Below are positions 1-13,474 of a stretch of DNA of 64,000 bases, piece by piece. Source of the stretch: Rhopalosiphum padi (taxonomy: Eukaryota > Arthropoda > Insecta > Hemiptera > Aphididae); contig NC_083598.1 of assembly GCF_020882245.1 (NCBI RefSeq), positions 82,465,714 to 82,529,713 on the forward strand. Direction: 5' to 3'. The first letter of the stretch is position 1; every line of letters starts with the position of its first letter. Position numbers and translations under genes: made by a program. A model generated the notes under the pieces. It was given only the letters and a program-made list of their open reading frames with translations, did no database searches and was not told the DNA's origin.

Positions 1-2014
1 TTATAGTTTTTTTAACGTCTGACGAGAATCGAGTATAATTGATTCCGTACCGTAGTGGCTGGTCATAGGGTAGTCGATTTAACCCATATTAGAACACATT
101 CATATGCGACTTAATTTAAATTTAAATAAATTTAAAATTGGATATCGAATAACAACAAAAATAAATAAATAACACTACAAAACATAAAAGGTATATTGAA
201 AACTCGACGATTTTTTTCATAATAAATTGAAAAGGAGTGGATTTTGTTGCGTTTTGAATTTTTTCTATTGATCTTTATTATAATAATATTTTCTCCCCGG
301 GATAAATTGATTTTTTTCATCATAATTTCAGAGTGAATAAAGGTTGTTATGAATATTTTAAATTCTTATTATTGCATTTTGAGTGGATATTTTAGAATTT
401 AAATAGGACATATTTTTTTTTCTGTTTAGGAAACACAATTAAAATGTTATTAATATTAATAATCCTATTTTTCTGATGAAACAAATTTTATATTTTGATA
501 TTAACTATCATTTAAATTGTTATGTATGATGTATTATGATAGTCGTTAACTATTTATTTGAATTGATAAAATACAATTCGTTAAAGCGCATTATAATACT
601 ATGATAGACTCTGCATATAACTTTATGTTCTAGCCAATGTGGAGCCAAAAGGCTTAATGATAACCAAAACAACAATATTTAGCATTAAAAAAACACTGTC
701 AAAATTACCTCACATCTAAGAATAGAAACATTAGGATCAGTGAGTTAGAAAGTTGACATGTTAAATTGAAAATTTATCACTTACAAATAAAATTTGAATT
801 TTGGAACATCAATGCAAATTTTTAATTTATAAATATTAATGAAGCTGCGAAGTAATTTAGAAAAATACTTAACACTAATATTTACCAAATAAAGTGATTT
901 GTACTGTTAAATTTCAATAAATATTTCTGACAAAGCTTAAAGTGTTTAATTATATCGAAATATTTCATAAAAGAATAATACTTTTTTAATTAAAAATTTA
1001 ATTTTAATCAAATAAATTAAATAAATAATAAATTAAATTACATTGGTACATATTATAATGATATTTTTAAGTATTTCTTTTCGATTTGTGGAACATCAAA
1101 TTAACTAACTAAAAAACACGTATTTTCTTATTTTTTGATGACATAGTTTTTATAAAAATATCAAATACTGACGACGCAACACAGATTAAATGTCATTTAA
1201 ATATACAGTTACTTTGAAAATCAATATAATGGTAACATTATTTTATATATTATTGTTTATTTTAGTTCATTTTAATTATACGATCTTTATTGATAGTGGT
1301 TATTAGAAATTTTACAAATCTATAGACGGTTTTAACTTTAATGTCTGCGAATACCTTATTGGATTAATAGATTAATATTATTTGATGGTAGTTTAGCTGA
1401 TTATGAGTACTGTCGTTTTAACTAAAATACACCATCCATAATTTATTATTTTGAGGATTTCAAAAACATTGAGATCCACATAACAAATTTACAGATTACA
1501 TTATGCTAACATGATAGTTTGTTCTACCACAACAATATTTTACAACATTAGTCAAAGATTCCTTTAGACTATGATTTTCCGGAAAATTGGATCGGGTGTC
1601 AAGGTTTGCAGAATGGCCCGACTGATTTGATATTTTATTGTTTTCTTAGTAGTTGTCATTTGAAACTACTGAAGTTATTACTAAGTTATGAAACTCTAAC
1701 AAGCGAAGAACCCGGATAAAACTGCCAATATATTAAAAATAAAAATAACTGTTATGTATCATTATTTCCTATATATTTTGTTATAAGGTATTATTTTAAC
1801 CTGTCAACAAAATATGGTGTCAAGACTGGTTCGACATTTCCGGGATTTGTTATTATTAGTTGATTATGATTATTCATGAATTTGAATTTGAATTTAATGT
1901 TATTTTGATATGCAAATCGTATTTGAAAAACAAATTTAACTAGATGAGTATGATCTACCTACGAGTTAAGTACATGTATCGATCATGTAAGATTGTAAAT
2001 TGCATTGATTAATG

Positions 2015-2256
2015 CAGCGTTTCTAAACTTATAGTATGCATACCACTAGTGGTTCGCAGAAAGCTCAAAGGTAATACGTACCTAAAGAAAAAACGCATGT
2101 AGTTCCAATAATTAAATATAATAAAACGCTTCATAAATAGCCGATAATGTATACATTTTCTTATAAGCAAAAACCGGGTTTACTAAGTTAAGTGGTACGT
2201 GAAAATTTTCAAAATGCGTAGGTAGTACTTGGACGATAAAAGGTTGAGAACCGCTG
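2015..2256. mobile_element. hAT-type non-autonomous element (MITE), 242 bp
   Basis: The left end reads CAGCGTTTCTAAACTT. The reverse complement of the right end reads CAGCGGTTCTCAACCTTT, so the two form imperfect terminal inverted repeats. They match the CAG-N-G-N-TTCTCAACC ends typical of hAT transposons. The flanks are 8 bp each, gattaatg (2007-2014) and tgttaatg (2257-2264), identical at 6 of 8 positions, as expected of an aged hAT target-site duplication. The interior has no coding capacity. It contains sub-terminal words such as ggtacgtgaaaattttc, common in this class. It has decayed and is unlikely to be mobile without a helper. Confidence 0.85.
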
Positions 2257-2437
2257 TGTTAATGTATTATAGATTTAGTACACCCGAGTGGATACATAAG
2301 AAAAATAATTTTATTTATTAAAGTTTATTAGAGCAATATATTAAAATTATATTTTTCTTACCAGAATTTTAAAACCGTTATTTATAATAATTACATTAAT
2401 TCATGGACCATTAAAATCATATTATTAATGTATTATA

Positions 2438-2463
2438 TTATTATTATTATTATTATTATTATT
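2438..2463. repeat. (TTA)n microsatellite
   Basis: About 26 bases of uninterrupted TTA trinucleotide, followed by a TAC/TAT degenerate tail to about 2473. Confidence 0.95.
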
Positions 2464-3300
2464 ACTACTATTATGATCATGATGATCGGTAGGATCTAGG
2501 AATCAAATTTATAAACACAATAGTTAAATTTACAGTTGGTTAAACGACGAAAGTGGCTTTAAAACTAAAATACCATATTTATTGCGTATACATACTAAAA
2601 GCTTAAGCATAATTCATTAATCATATTATAAATAATTGTAATCTAATAAGTTTGTAATGATGTACAAAATAACGTATAAAATAATATAATTATCAAGGAC
2701 CAAAAGAGCTAACACTCTTAAATTGTTCATATTTCTTAAAAACAAATATCGTATGACATTCTAATAAGTACCTATTTTAAAATGATTTATTATTATTATA
2801 TTTTCGACAACATTAATATAATATTTATCAAGTGCCTCATTGAAATTTAAAAAAATAATAGACGAACTAATCCTAGTCCATTTGATTATTACAAATTAAT
2901 TATACTTTAAACATTATTTAGTAGGGTTGTTTGAACTAAAAAATAATTCAGAATCATAACCTACTGTAGGTAATATTTAAAAAAAAAATGTTTTCTATAA
3001 TATGTTTTAATATACAACGTTTTGATTATGAAAACCATAAAATTAATATAAATAATTACCAAATTGATAAAACAATCTCTTTGAAAGATTAGAAATTATT
3101 AAGTTATAGCTCTTTGAACTTGCTGTGGTTATTTCTTATTCATATATGGCCTTACCGTAATTAAAATCTTTGCACAACTTTAAACATCTCACAAAGAGTA
3201 CAACAATTTTATAATAATGGTGGTTAAATAATCTTGAAATTGAAAAAAAAATGGAGACTTTTCATCGTTAACAATGTTTGTGGCATAGACACAACACCTA

Positions 3301-3371
3301 ATGTAAATAATAATTATTATAATATAACTGTTATACGCGATAATAATAATATTATAATTGCGTATTTACAT
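3301..3371. repeat. AT-rich imperfect hairpin, about 71 nt
   Basis: The arms ATGTAAATA (3301-3309) and TATTTACAT (3363-3371) are perfect reverse complements. The inner arms, rich in ATAATTATTATAATA-like sequence, pair imperfectly around a loop containing ACTGTTATACGCG. The size resembles a pre-miRNA or a small MITE core. The low complexity makes a chance palindrome quite possible. Confidence 0.35.
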
Positions 3372-5040
3372 TTCCCATAAATCTGTCACGACTACGTTTA
3401 TTTTTGAAATTGTATTTTGATGTAGTAGCCGGCCGATGACTATAGTCTACATCGTCGGTGTGTGTAAGTGCCTACAACTCTGTGAGCGATAATGTTTGTC
3501 AATCCAATTGGTATAAACTATGAAATATGAAAAAAAATATTCTTTTGTAATACAATAAATTCAAATATGTAATAAATATGTAAAGCAGCATTTCATCTAT
3601 AATATGCGCGATAAAGTATAATTTCATTATAATACTTTGACTCTGACTTCTAATGAACCGATTAAATTTATTTTACTACTATTCAAACATAATTTGGTCA
3701 GCAGTAAGTACTACGTTATTTTAAATGAAATATGTGTAAAAAGAATTAGGTTATACTGGAATATGATCGCACTACGATGGGTTGTAAAAATGATTTCGAT
3801 GAACCAATGGCAAACCATATGATTAAGGTACTAGATCAATAAATTAATGATTTAGAAGTACTCATATATAATAATTATTAATAAATTACATATACAATAT
3901 ACATTTTAATAAATAATATTTAAAAATAATTAATTATACTAATTGTATGAACTTTATTGGAAGTATATATATTTGTGATTAAATTTAAAAATATATGATA
4001 AACATTTATTAAATAAAAATAATTAAATGAAATATATTCATTGTGTTCCAGTTGAGTTATTTAACATATTTTTTAATGGCACTCAGTGATCCCAAATTGA
4101 TTTAAAATATATAATAACTTTTTATGAAAATATTTAATATCACAACCCTGAGTTAATGATATTAAATTAAATATTTTATATAAAAATAAATTAAACTAGT
4201 TTTTAGTAGTTTCTATATTCAATACAAATATTATAGATTCTTTAAATCCATTACATTTAACATTATTATAGAGTTGCTAAAATTTCAGATAATTAAAATT
4301 TGATTATTAAAGTCAAGTATGATACTAGACTAAATACATATTTTATTTATAAAAATATTATTGCTCACTTAGGGTTATTGCGGGTAATTAAACTTAAGTG
4401 TATTCAAATATTTATGATATCATTAAAATAAAGTTTTAGCATTTATATTATGTATTCTGTGCACTCTCAGAGTTAGTGTATTATTTGAGTATAAAAATTA
4501 ATTTTGTTTTTGTTTGGTTTTATGTACATTTTCAGTATGATCAATAGCCCAATTTGATAGTAGACTTTTGAACTAATTTAAGAAAAAAAAAATATTTTTA
4601 AAGCGGCCTACGTAGAAATTAAATTAAAACCCAACCGGGTGAAAATATAAACGATCTGGACCAATCGAATGAACAAAAACGAAAGAAGAATTACGCGTCT
4701 TACGTCCCATAAAATGTCAAGTGTTAAATGCACCATAATAGTTGAAAAATTGGAGTAGTACAATATTTTAGTTATTTTACTACACTTTACTATAATAAAA
4801 ATACTAGTTATAATGTCAATTATTGATGGGATTTTCAATTGAACGTATATTTGTACGAAACGTGTTTGTACACATCTACCTAATGGAAATAGGTGTACGT
4901 CTTGTGCGTGAACACTGTAAAAACACATTTATTACGGCCGTTAAGTTAGCGATGTAATGTTATATTCATAGATCACGCTTAAAATCAGCCGGAGAAAAGA
5001 CGAAATAAATAAAATGAAATAAATGATTAGGTTTTCTAAC

Positions 5041-5480
5041 GGAATTATGGAAACACGCCGTGTTTTTATTGCGATTCTAAATACACGATCGGGGACTTGG
5101 CGGTATCCCTTTACAACTGGATAGCCATATAATTCGAGATGTGTGAGCTTGCCGTTCGGTCTTCGGCGGAAGTGCGGTAGAGCAACGGGTACAACGGCGA
5201 GGAAGACCGCGTGGCGGAGGAACTGCTAACCGCTGCGGTAACCTCGATTTCCCGGATCCCTTCGGGCGCTGTTAACGGTTTTTCGACAACGCTTAACTAC
5301 ATTGGACAGGCATCGGTGTATTTATTGTCTCGTCTCTGATTGGACGGCCGAATCGATTTGATGGAAAGTACCTAGCTGGCAGTACCTACGTGTCGGCGGC
5401 GCGATTCCTGTAACACGGCCGTGCGAGAAATAAATTATTTAGAATCGATGTAAAACGTTTGGCTTCGCGGGCGGCCATTT
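5041..5480. other. GC-richer, CpG-containing island of unknown role
   Basis: About 440 bases distinctly less AT-rich than the flanks. They are dense in CpG between about 5140 and 5290, for example gttcggtcttcggcgg and cttcgggcgctg. On the minus strand one frame is open for 62 codons (5111-5296). It is Ser/Ala/Thr-rich and matches no family I know. It might be a regulatory element, an exon of a non-coding transcript or a transposon relic. It is not the missing Ig2 exon, since there is no Cys/Trp pattern and the phase does not fit. Confidence 0.35.
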
Positions 5481-8400
5481 GTTTAATTAAATTTCCTAAA
5501 AACCGATTTCAATAACGCGGCGACAGGCTGATATCTCCATAGGAGTCTAATATACGAAGTATCGATGAGTATCTATTGGTCTGTGCCGACGTGTACAATA
5601 TGAAAATATGTCTGTGACGCCGATGAGATATAGTAAATTGCGGAACTCGTCAAAACGCCGAAATAGGGTCTTACTGATCGACGTGATATAAACAAAAGTG
5701 TTTACGAAGAAACGGATAAACGTAACAATCAATCGAGTTCACCATTTTTGTATATTTGTCTACTCACACAACAGATACCTATTGCCTTCGTCGCACAGCA
5801 CTATAGGGTTCATTATCGCGGTACAAGCTGTTTCGCATTCACCGGATCGCGTGACGTAATGATAATGTAACATGTAACATGTGTTATGTAATTTTATACT
5901 ACACGAATTACATTAATATACCTATATGATATCATCTCATTTGCGTAGATCGAATTCGTACGGATAATTGTTTGTAGATGGTTCTAGGTACTTCCGAATA
6001 CGAGAATATTATGCACGCACCGTTTCGGAAGTTTTGCGACCAATCAATGCAGAATATAACGAATAATTTGTAATTATTTGTTTTAGGGCGTATAATCCAC
6101 ATTCCACAAAGCTCTTTTTACCGTTAACCCAAACAGGAAACGTATTTTACGCGTATTTTGAATAGTTGGTACTTGTTTTGTTTGAACATATTTCTATTTC
6201 ATCGGAGTTCAACAATAATGATAATATGTTTTCAATTTAAATATAAACATTAAAAATGTTTTAAAAATTAGTAGAAATTAAAAATGAAAGAGCGGTGTCT
6301 CTTTCTTAACTATACGTATACAAGTAGTAGTAGTATATATACTTTCAACTTAGTGTTCTTATTACTATTTTCCGGTCTGTAAAAATTGGAGGGTGTTATA
6401 AATTATAATAATGATCTTTATTTTATGGAATGAAATTCCAATTTCGGTTTTAAACAAACAATGCAGTACAGTGTAATATAAACAGTCTTTGATATTAATA
6501 TATGTATATATTAATAGTAAATAATTCCAAACTAAAACATAATATAAGTAAATATTATAAGGTAAATTGTAACTTACTATGATAGTTAGCGTAACGGTAA
6601 AAACAGAAAATACTCGTATAATATAAGAATATCTATAAGATATGAGAATATAATTAGCGGTATATATAATTTTTAGATTTCGATTACACATTGTTTCAGT
6701 CTCAGTTTTATATTATTACAGTCAATATTATAAGATATCATATTATTATTGTTCAATCGTATATATTTCGATTACCTACTTACTGTTATTACCCGTCCGT
6801 CGATGACAACAATAATATTATTGTCATGCACGCGTTCCGGTCGGTGACCGTAATAGATGATTCAAAACAGTTACGTGCAATAATGACATTATGACGTGAC
6901 TTTAAGGCGTGCGCGGGCACTGATTGCAGATGGCTAAACTAATCCCGAGTCCGCCGAGAACTGTCCACCGAATTTGGGTTCGCGCACAATATATACCTGT
7001 AGTAGGTGAGCTGCGCGTGTAGGCTCTATAATTTATTAAACAATATGGCCGTCAAGCTTTAAGGACAAACATAAGGTCCGGGTATATAAGTGTTGTCGTT
7101 CGAGTGTACGCACGAATGATGGTATTATATAAACTTATATTCCTCGGAGGACGACATACATAATATTATTATATGCAGTTTCCTGGGGCGTAGCAGGTAA
7201 ATGTATTTTTGATTTAAATAATGTGAAATGTAATCGCATGATATTCCCGGACCACTGCAATCCGGCGTCGTCGGTCGATAACGATTTTACCCGACAGAAA
7301 GGCAACGGCGGTTCTAAGAAAATATAATTAATAATAGGTTTATTGTAATTTTGCGATTATAATATGTACCTAACATAATGTTATGACAAATTAAATCGTC
7401 CTCTAAGACACAAAATATATAGCCATACGTTTTTCAATTTGATCATCACAATATAATATATTATTATACATCTTATGCCATGTGCAATATTTTTTATGTA
7501 CAATAATTATTGATTTTAAACGTTCCGATGCACTTGGAATGACAGCCTTAAATTTTTATTTAATTGAACTCGGGGAAAAAAAAATAATGTAGATGTTTAC
7601 TTAATGATATGCACAAGTGTACAGCTAATGTCAATAGAATCGAGAAGATAATTTTTAAGAAATATGTAATAAGCACGTTTCTATACTGTTTTAATCGTTT
7701 TTATTTCACCCTTAACGATCCTGTAATAAGCTACTTAATTTGCATATCTGCATGTACCAGATGTGGATAATGTTTAAATAAACAATTATTAAAGATCGTC
7801 TTAAATTAAATTAAATTAAATATACTTTATATCGAATTATTCACTAAGGATGCTTGCCCATTTTTTCTTCTTTCATAATGCAGTTTTTCGGTTAAGTTAA
7901 TTTGTTTTTTTTAATCTAATTTTTAAAAATTTTAAATATATTAAAAGACGTTTTTGAAATTTCTGAAAAATATTCTTGCATTACTTGATGAGTGTTCGGT
8001 GGAAATACACACTTCTGTTTTCAAATGAAAACTCCCATTTTATACCTATATATATAAATCATTTACCGAATAAATTTTTGAAAATGTTAACGTATAAAAA
8101 TCAAAGTCTAAACGAGTAGTTTTGGAGTTATTTAACTAATAATAATGGGTTTGAAAGATATGGGTGTTACAGTTATTTGAAAATTTTTAAAATTAATATT
8201 TATCTATGAATATATATAATTTATAAAAACAGTCAAAGTATTATTTTCTTATATACTAAAACTATTCGTTTAAATTTTAAACTAAATACATAAACATTTT
8301 TTTTTTTTTAAATATCTACTAAATAATTTACAGTTAAAAGATGAAACAGGGGTTCTTATTAAAAAAGATCAAGTTTAAATCGCCACAAAACACTCCATAA

Positions 8401-11400
8401 GAAATAAAAAAAAATTCAATAGTTTTAGTAAATATATTATTAAAAAAAAAATAGGGGTGAACATGCTTGTTGAATCACTGATATTATTTGTGTTTATTAC
8501 CATATATATTAATTTTATTTCTAACCATTGTATAACTATACAAATTGAAAAATAATAATTTTGTTCCATTTAACGTACGTACCTAATAAATTCTGAATTC
8601 ACCGTTTTTAGTCATAAAATAGGGTAAGTACAATATATTATATATATTTTTTTAAATGCAGTAAAACACTAACGATATTTGATATTATATCCACATAAAT
8701 AGAATTTCAAACATTTTTTATGACGTAAAATCAGAAATTGAAAATACATTCAAGCTAAAAAAAACATTAACGCGTTGTTTTGGAATGGTAAAAAAAAATG
8801 CTATGTATGCATTATATAAATAAACGAATAAATCATAGTGCGCATTTAGAATTTAAAATAATAGAAAATCCTTTCTCGCGAGTTTCCGACGCGCATTACC
8901 TTATGAAGCGGTTGCGAACGATTTTATAAAATTCAATTATAGCGACAAACAAGAGAAAACGTTGTTTTTACGGGAAATCTGGTGATAAATTTATTTGCAA
9001 AGGTATAAAAGAAATTGAGAACATTTTTTACTCTCGCCAAACAAAAGGGGGAAAGTTGAAAATTAAGGGTTTAACCATAGTTTGTAATGTGTACAAAATA
9101 TTGAAATAAAAAAAAAGTAAAAATAACAGTAGCACAGCTTAAGACGATTGTAAAACGCCGTTACGTACTGGGTTAGTGGAGGCTTAAAAACGACGTTACG
9201 CCAATAATATACACTATGCTTACTATGCTACGATAATGGACTTTGATATGATGATGTACGCATCTAGTATGTTTATTGCACGCAGTTTCAACGGAATGAT
9301 ACAATTTATTTGTTTACATACTTAATAATACAGGTAAATGCGTTAAATACGTCATAAATAATTAAGTTGAGAGTTCATTGCAGAAAAACGTTGGAATTGC
9401 GATTTGTATTGCTGACGGTATGAAATAAATTGCATATTGTTATGAAATCGATGGTTATATACTAATATTGTTTATACATATTAATATTATAGTGCATTGC
9501 TATACTGTCACAGCAAGTAACGTAGCACATACCAACGAAATTCGTATGGGATAGATACGAATCGTTCAAATCCACACAAAAAAAAAAATGTTAACTAAAT
9601 AAATGACCACATTTTGTAAAATACTAACTTTCGAAATATGATCAGAAAACTACATTAAAGTTAAATTTGGAAATCACAGAAAATATTCAATAACAACTAG
9701 AAAAGAAGGCCGTATCATTGAAATAAATAGAGTATCGGTATTCGATATTACCCGAAATAATTAATGCACTCATTTTACGATTCACCATTAAACTCAAAAA
9801 TTAGTTAATGTCTTACATCGTTATGCATTATTATATTATGTGTTTCTAATAAAATCATAAATCGTTTTTTTTTTTTTGAGATACTGTAAAACTAAACACA
9901 AAGTTTTCATTTATCATCCCGTTTATCGATTGAGTAATATTAGATAAGGTCGTACATTATAATTAATATTAAAAAATATATTATATATTACATTATAACA
10001 TCAGCGATCGTGAATATTATTTAAAAATTTATGTCAACAATAGCCAGCACATGTTACATTAGCTAATGCCATCTGGATACTGTTAAGACTGACATTATTA
10101 TCATTATACTATTATACAATTATGTACATTATAGAACATATATTAAAATTTACTGTGTACATAAGAAACTATAAAGTATAATATTAATATTATAATTAGA
10201 CAATATAATCATTATGATAGAATAATATTATGAGCAATTTTTATAATGAAATATTATATAGTTTTAACTATAGGAATTTAAAAATATAATTAATAATAAG
10301 CACCCGTTTGGTTTGGTTTTTAAGTGGAAAATCATATCTATAGATACAGGACAGGTACTTTTAATTTGAATACATTTCAATTTTAATACTTATACCAATA
10401 ATGGTAACGTCTAACTGATTAATTTTTAACCGAGTCAGATTAAGTTAGAAATATAGAGTTGTGTTTTAATATTCACAGGTAGTTGACTAATATTAAAAGA
10501 TTCAGCTAGTCGGATTGTATAAATATATTATTATTTATCAATAATTACTTAAGCGTACACAATATATGTGATACATAAATGTATATTATTTAGTTTGAAT
10601 AAACATGGTTAAATAAATTGTATACTATCGTACACAGAATACCATGGAATATTGCAATAATGACTTAAAACAATGAACTGTTTCATCGTTTTATGGCATA
10701 TGAACCGAACAATTATGTACCTACGTTTTAATATTATAATGATGAGACGTCAGTTGTACACATATTAGGTATATAATAAAGTGTACAACACTTGGTGTTG
10801 GATAAATGTATACAAAAATGATGATTTTTAACGGATGAAAAACCCTTAAGGATATTGTCAAAATCTTTGGATATTATTTAATTCGAATAAAGCAATCGTA
10901 TACCGAATAAAATACCGAGTTCAATAATAACAACGTACCAAGTAAATCGGAACAGTGAATTCTTTAGAAAAATATAATCACAAGATAAAAGCTGAACTCC
11001 ATTCACACTGTAATAATCGTAAGCTTCACATAAAATTGTAAAAATAATCATTACAATACAATATTTTATCCCAGATATTTTAAATTAAAGAAGATATGCA
11101 TATACAAAAATAAAAAGTTATAACTTATTTTATACAGTTAGCATTGAAATTATAATTATGACATGCACTTACAACACATTTTAATTTCTATAAATGCATG
11201 ATATATCTTAAAAAACTCGAACACTGTTTAAATACTTTTCCTGTTAACGTAAAAGCTTCTCAACTTTATATGTATTTAAAAACTTTAGATCCGAAGTTTA
11301 TTATTCAGTAAAACCAGGAAAGTTAAAATGTTTGACATCTGTTGTTTAATTCACACTAGTTTTATGCTATGTTCATATTATTATCTAAGATAATTGACAT

Positions 11401-13263
11401 TTACACGTAGTTTATTTATATTTTGTTCACTCAATTTTTTTTTTTTGGTTTTTTGTAAAAAACATTCTGATTAATTATTCAATGTGCTTGATGTAGATTT
11501 CAGTTTAATGGTAAAAATGTAATATTATATTAAAATAATAAATTTTTAATGCTAGTATTGACTATTGTGTTATATTACAAACTATTTAGATAAGTATCAA
11601 ATCCAATATTAGAAAAACATCGATTTTGATTTAAAACAAAATTATTTTTAGCATCAAGAGTACTCTTACTTTTATGTTTAATATTGGTGGTAGTGGATTG
11701 TAACTTTAATAAGGTTTATTTTTATTTTTCAATTATCTATAAATAGGTTAAAATTCCTTAGTTACAATCTACTCCTGTGAAGTCAAAAACACGGTATGGC
11801 TTTTAACGCAATTGCTGGTTGCGCTGGATCAATATTACCTTTAGACACTTGAAAATCACCATAAAATGAAACACACATGTATACATAGAATTTGCATATT
11901 TTATTCATGAAATGACCTTCTGTTCTCATACCATGAAGATAATAATAATGATAGTGGATCAAAGAAAATTAAAATAAAACCAAAGTTAAATTTAATACAA
12001 TTCAATTTATTAAACATCCAAAATAATAATAAAAAAAAAAAAAATATTTTTTTTATTATTAAATTGATATAGGTATATTATATTATTATTACTATTACTA
12101 TTATTTGTTGAACACAAGATTGTTTTTATTGAAAATTAAAATGTTTTAATTATAAAATGGCTTTAATTCATTGTAATTTTTAATTAAATATACGTAATCC
12201 TTATTTTAGTGGTTTATTTAATCTGAAAAAATTAGGCTTCGGGCTTACAGTATTTTTATCCTACCGTCAGTCGATTAAGTTTTATTAAATTTATGGCAAC
12301 CAAGACATTTCGTTTGATTGGGGAAAATAATATTTTAAAATTAAAGAATTGAGCTCTAACTGTTTTTATATTACAAAATAATTAAATATTTATATACTAA
12401 AATACTATAAGTATACTTATTTAAATATATTTTGTAACAATATATATATAAAAAAAACCTCAAATTAAATTGTATTATATTTATTATAATATATTTAAGT
12501 TAAATTATGATGATATACAGAAATGTGAACATTTTGAAAACATTATAAACGGTGAAAATTGAGTTTTATAATTCGATTTTGTAAAGGAAATTAAAACAGA
12601 AAAAAATATGATTTGAAAACTATAACAGCTGTTTATTTATTTGTCAGAAACTGTAAAACACGATTTGATAAGATTTCATTAACGCGATTAAAAATAAAAC
12701 AGTTGGTTGAGATTTATAGAATTTTAGTTTTTAAAAAGATTTCATAAAATTTGAATAACCAACCCATAATATGATATTGTTCCGAGCAGAGTATTTTGCT
12801 GAGTATTAAAAAAAAAAAACTCTGTATAATACTATATAATCGTATTAAAATGAACAGGGAATATTACCAGTGTTTGTAAAACAGAAGAAAAAAAACAGTA
12901 AAAAAAGTCACTGCGTTAGACCGCGAAATTAAATTTTATTTTATTTGCGATAAGAATAATAACATTTGAATATTTTTTTACTCTTTTCTATGGTTTTTAA
13001 TTAAACAATTTAAATCAATTTTTTTTTTCATTATACAGTATATCCCTGCAAAATTATTCGTTATAATATATTCGCTCGTTAATATTTTTTTCGTACGTCT
13101 GAAATATCAGAAGCAAACGAATCGATCGCATTTCGTAGCCACATTTTGTAGTCAACAGTCTACGTAACGAGCCATTACCGTTGTACGATAATGGGGGGGG
13201 AGCGATTAGCAGAGAGTAATATTATAAAATATTGGGTGATACGATAGGTTAGGTTGCGCTCAC

Positions 13264-13474
13264 CGACGACTTGGAGATGAATATACTGGCTAATGTGCGG
13301 CGTGGTGGATATCTGACATTCGTAGATACCCGAGTCTCTGATCTGCGGGTACTTGATCTGGAGAGTCCAGTCTTCGCTAGGCGGTTGATTGATTGACCGG
13401 AAACGCTGGTCGCCGGTGTACGTGTACCGGCCGACGGTCAACAGGTGAATGTCCCGGTGTCTGACCCAGGATAC
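13264..13474 (-). CDS. dpr9: Dpr-family cell-surface Ig protein, exon with second half of Ig1 (partial gene)
   Basis: Internal coding exon of 211 nt: 70 codons plus one base. The acceptor on the minus strand is GCCATTACAG and the donor is GTGAGC. The protein starts VSWVRHRDIHLLTVGRYTYT, continues with GDQRF and EDWTLQIKYPQ, and has RDSGIYECQISTTPH near the end. These are the hallmark strands of Dpr Ig domain 1: core Trp (residue 3), the HLLTVGRYTYT strand, and the D-x-G-x-Y-x-C motif with the second disulphide cysteine (residue 53). It closes with HLQVV plus a G. In relatives this base starts a Glu codon completed by the Ig2 exon, so the phase fits. The Ig2 exon was not found in the 13 kb to the left, so the gene runs off the window. 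The reading frame is intact with no stop or shift. Identification is secure at family level; Dpr9/Dpr8 is the nearest remembered paralogue. Confidence 0.95.

Larger units (their letters stand above)
1..13263 (-). other. Left-hand dpr intron, incomplete (at least 13.3 kb)
   Basis: Sequence downstream of the Ig1 exon on the coding strand. An exon encoding Ig2, with its two cysteines and Trp, is expected next in every dpr gene. I searched the GC-richer patches (about 5040-5480, 6890-7060, 8870-8960) on the minus strand and found no such pattern, so the intron probably continues past position 1. Contents I can support are the hAT-type MITE at 2015-2256, a (TTA)n run near 2440, a pre-miRNA-like hairpin at 3301-3371 and a GC-richer patch around 5040-5480. 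The remainder is featureless AT-rich DNA. Confidence 0.7.

Noticed and set aside
5111..5296. Possible downstream dpr exon on the minus strand
   Set aside because: Its open frame does not match the phase left by the Ig1 exon and it lacks the Cys and Trp pattern of Ig2.
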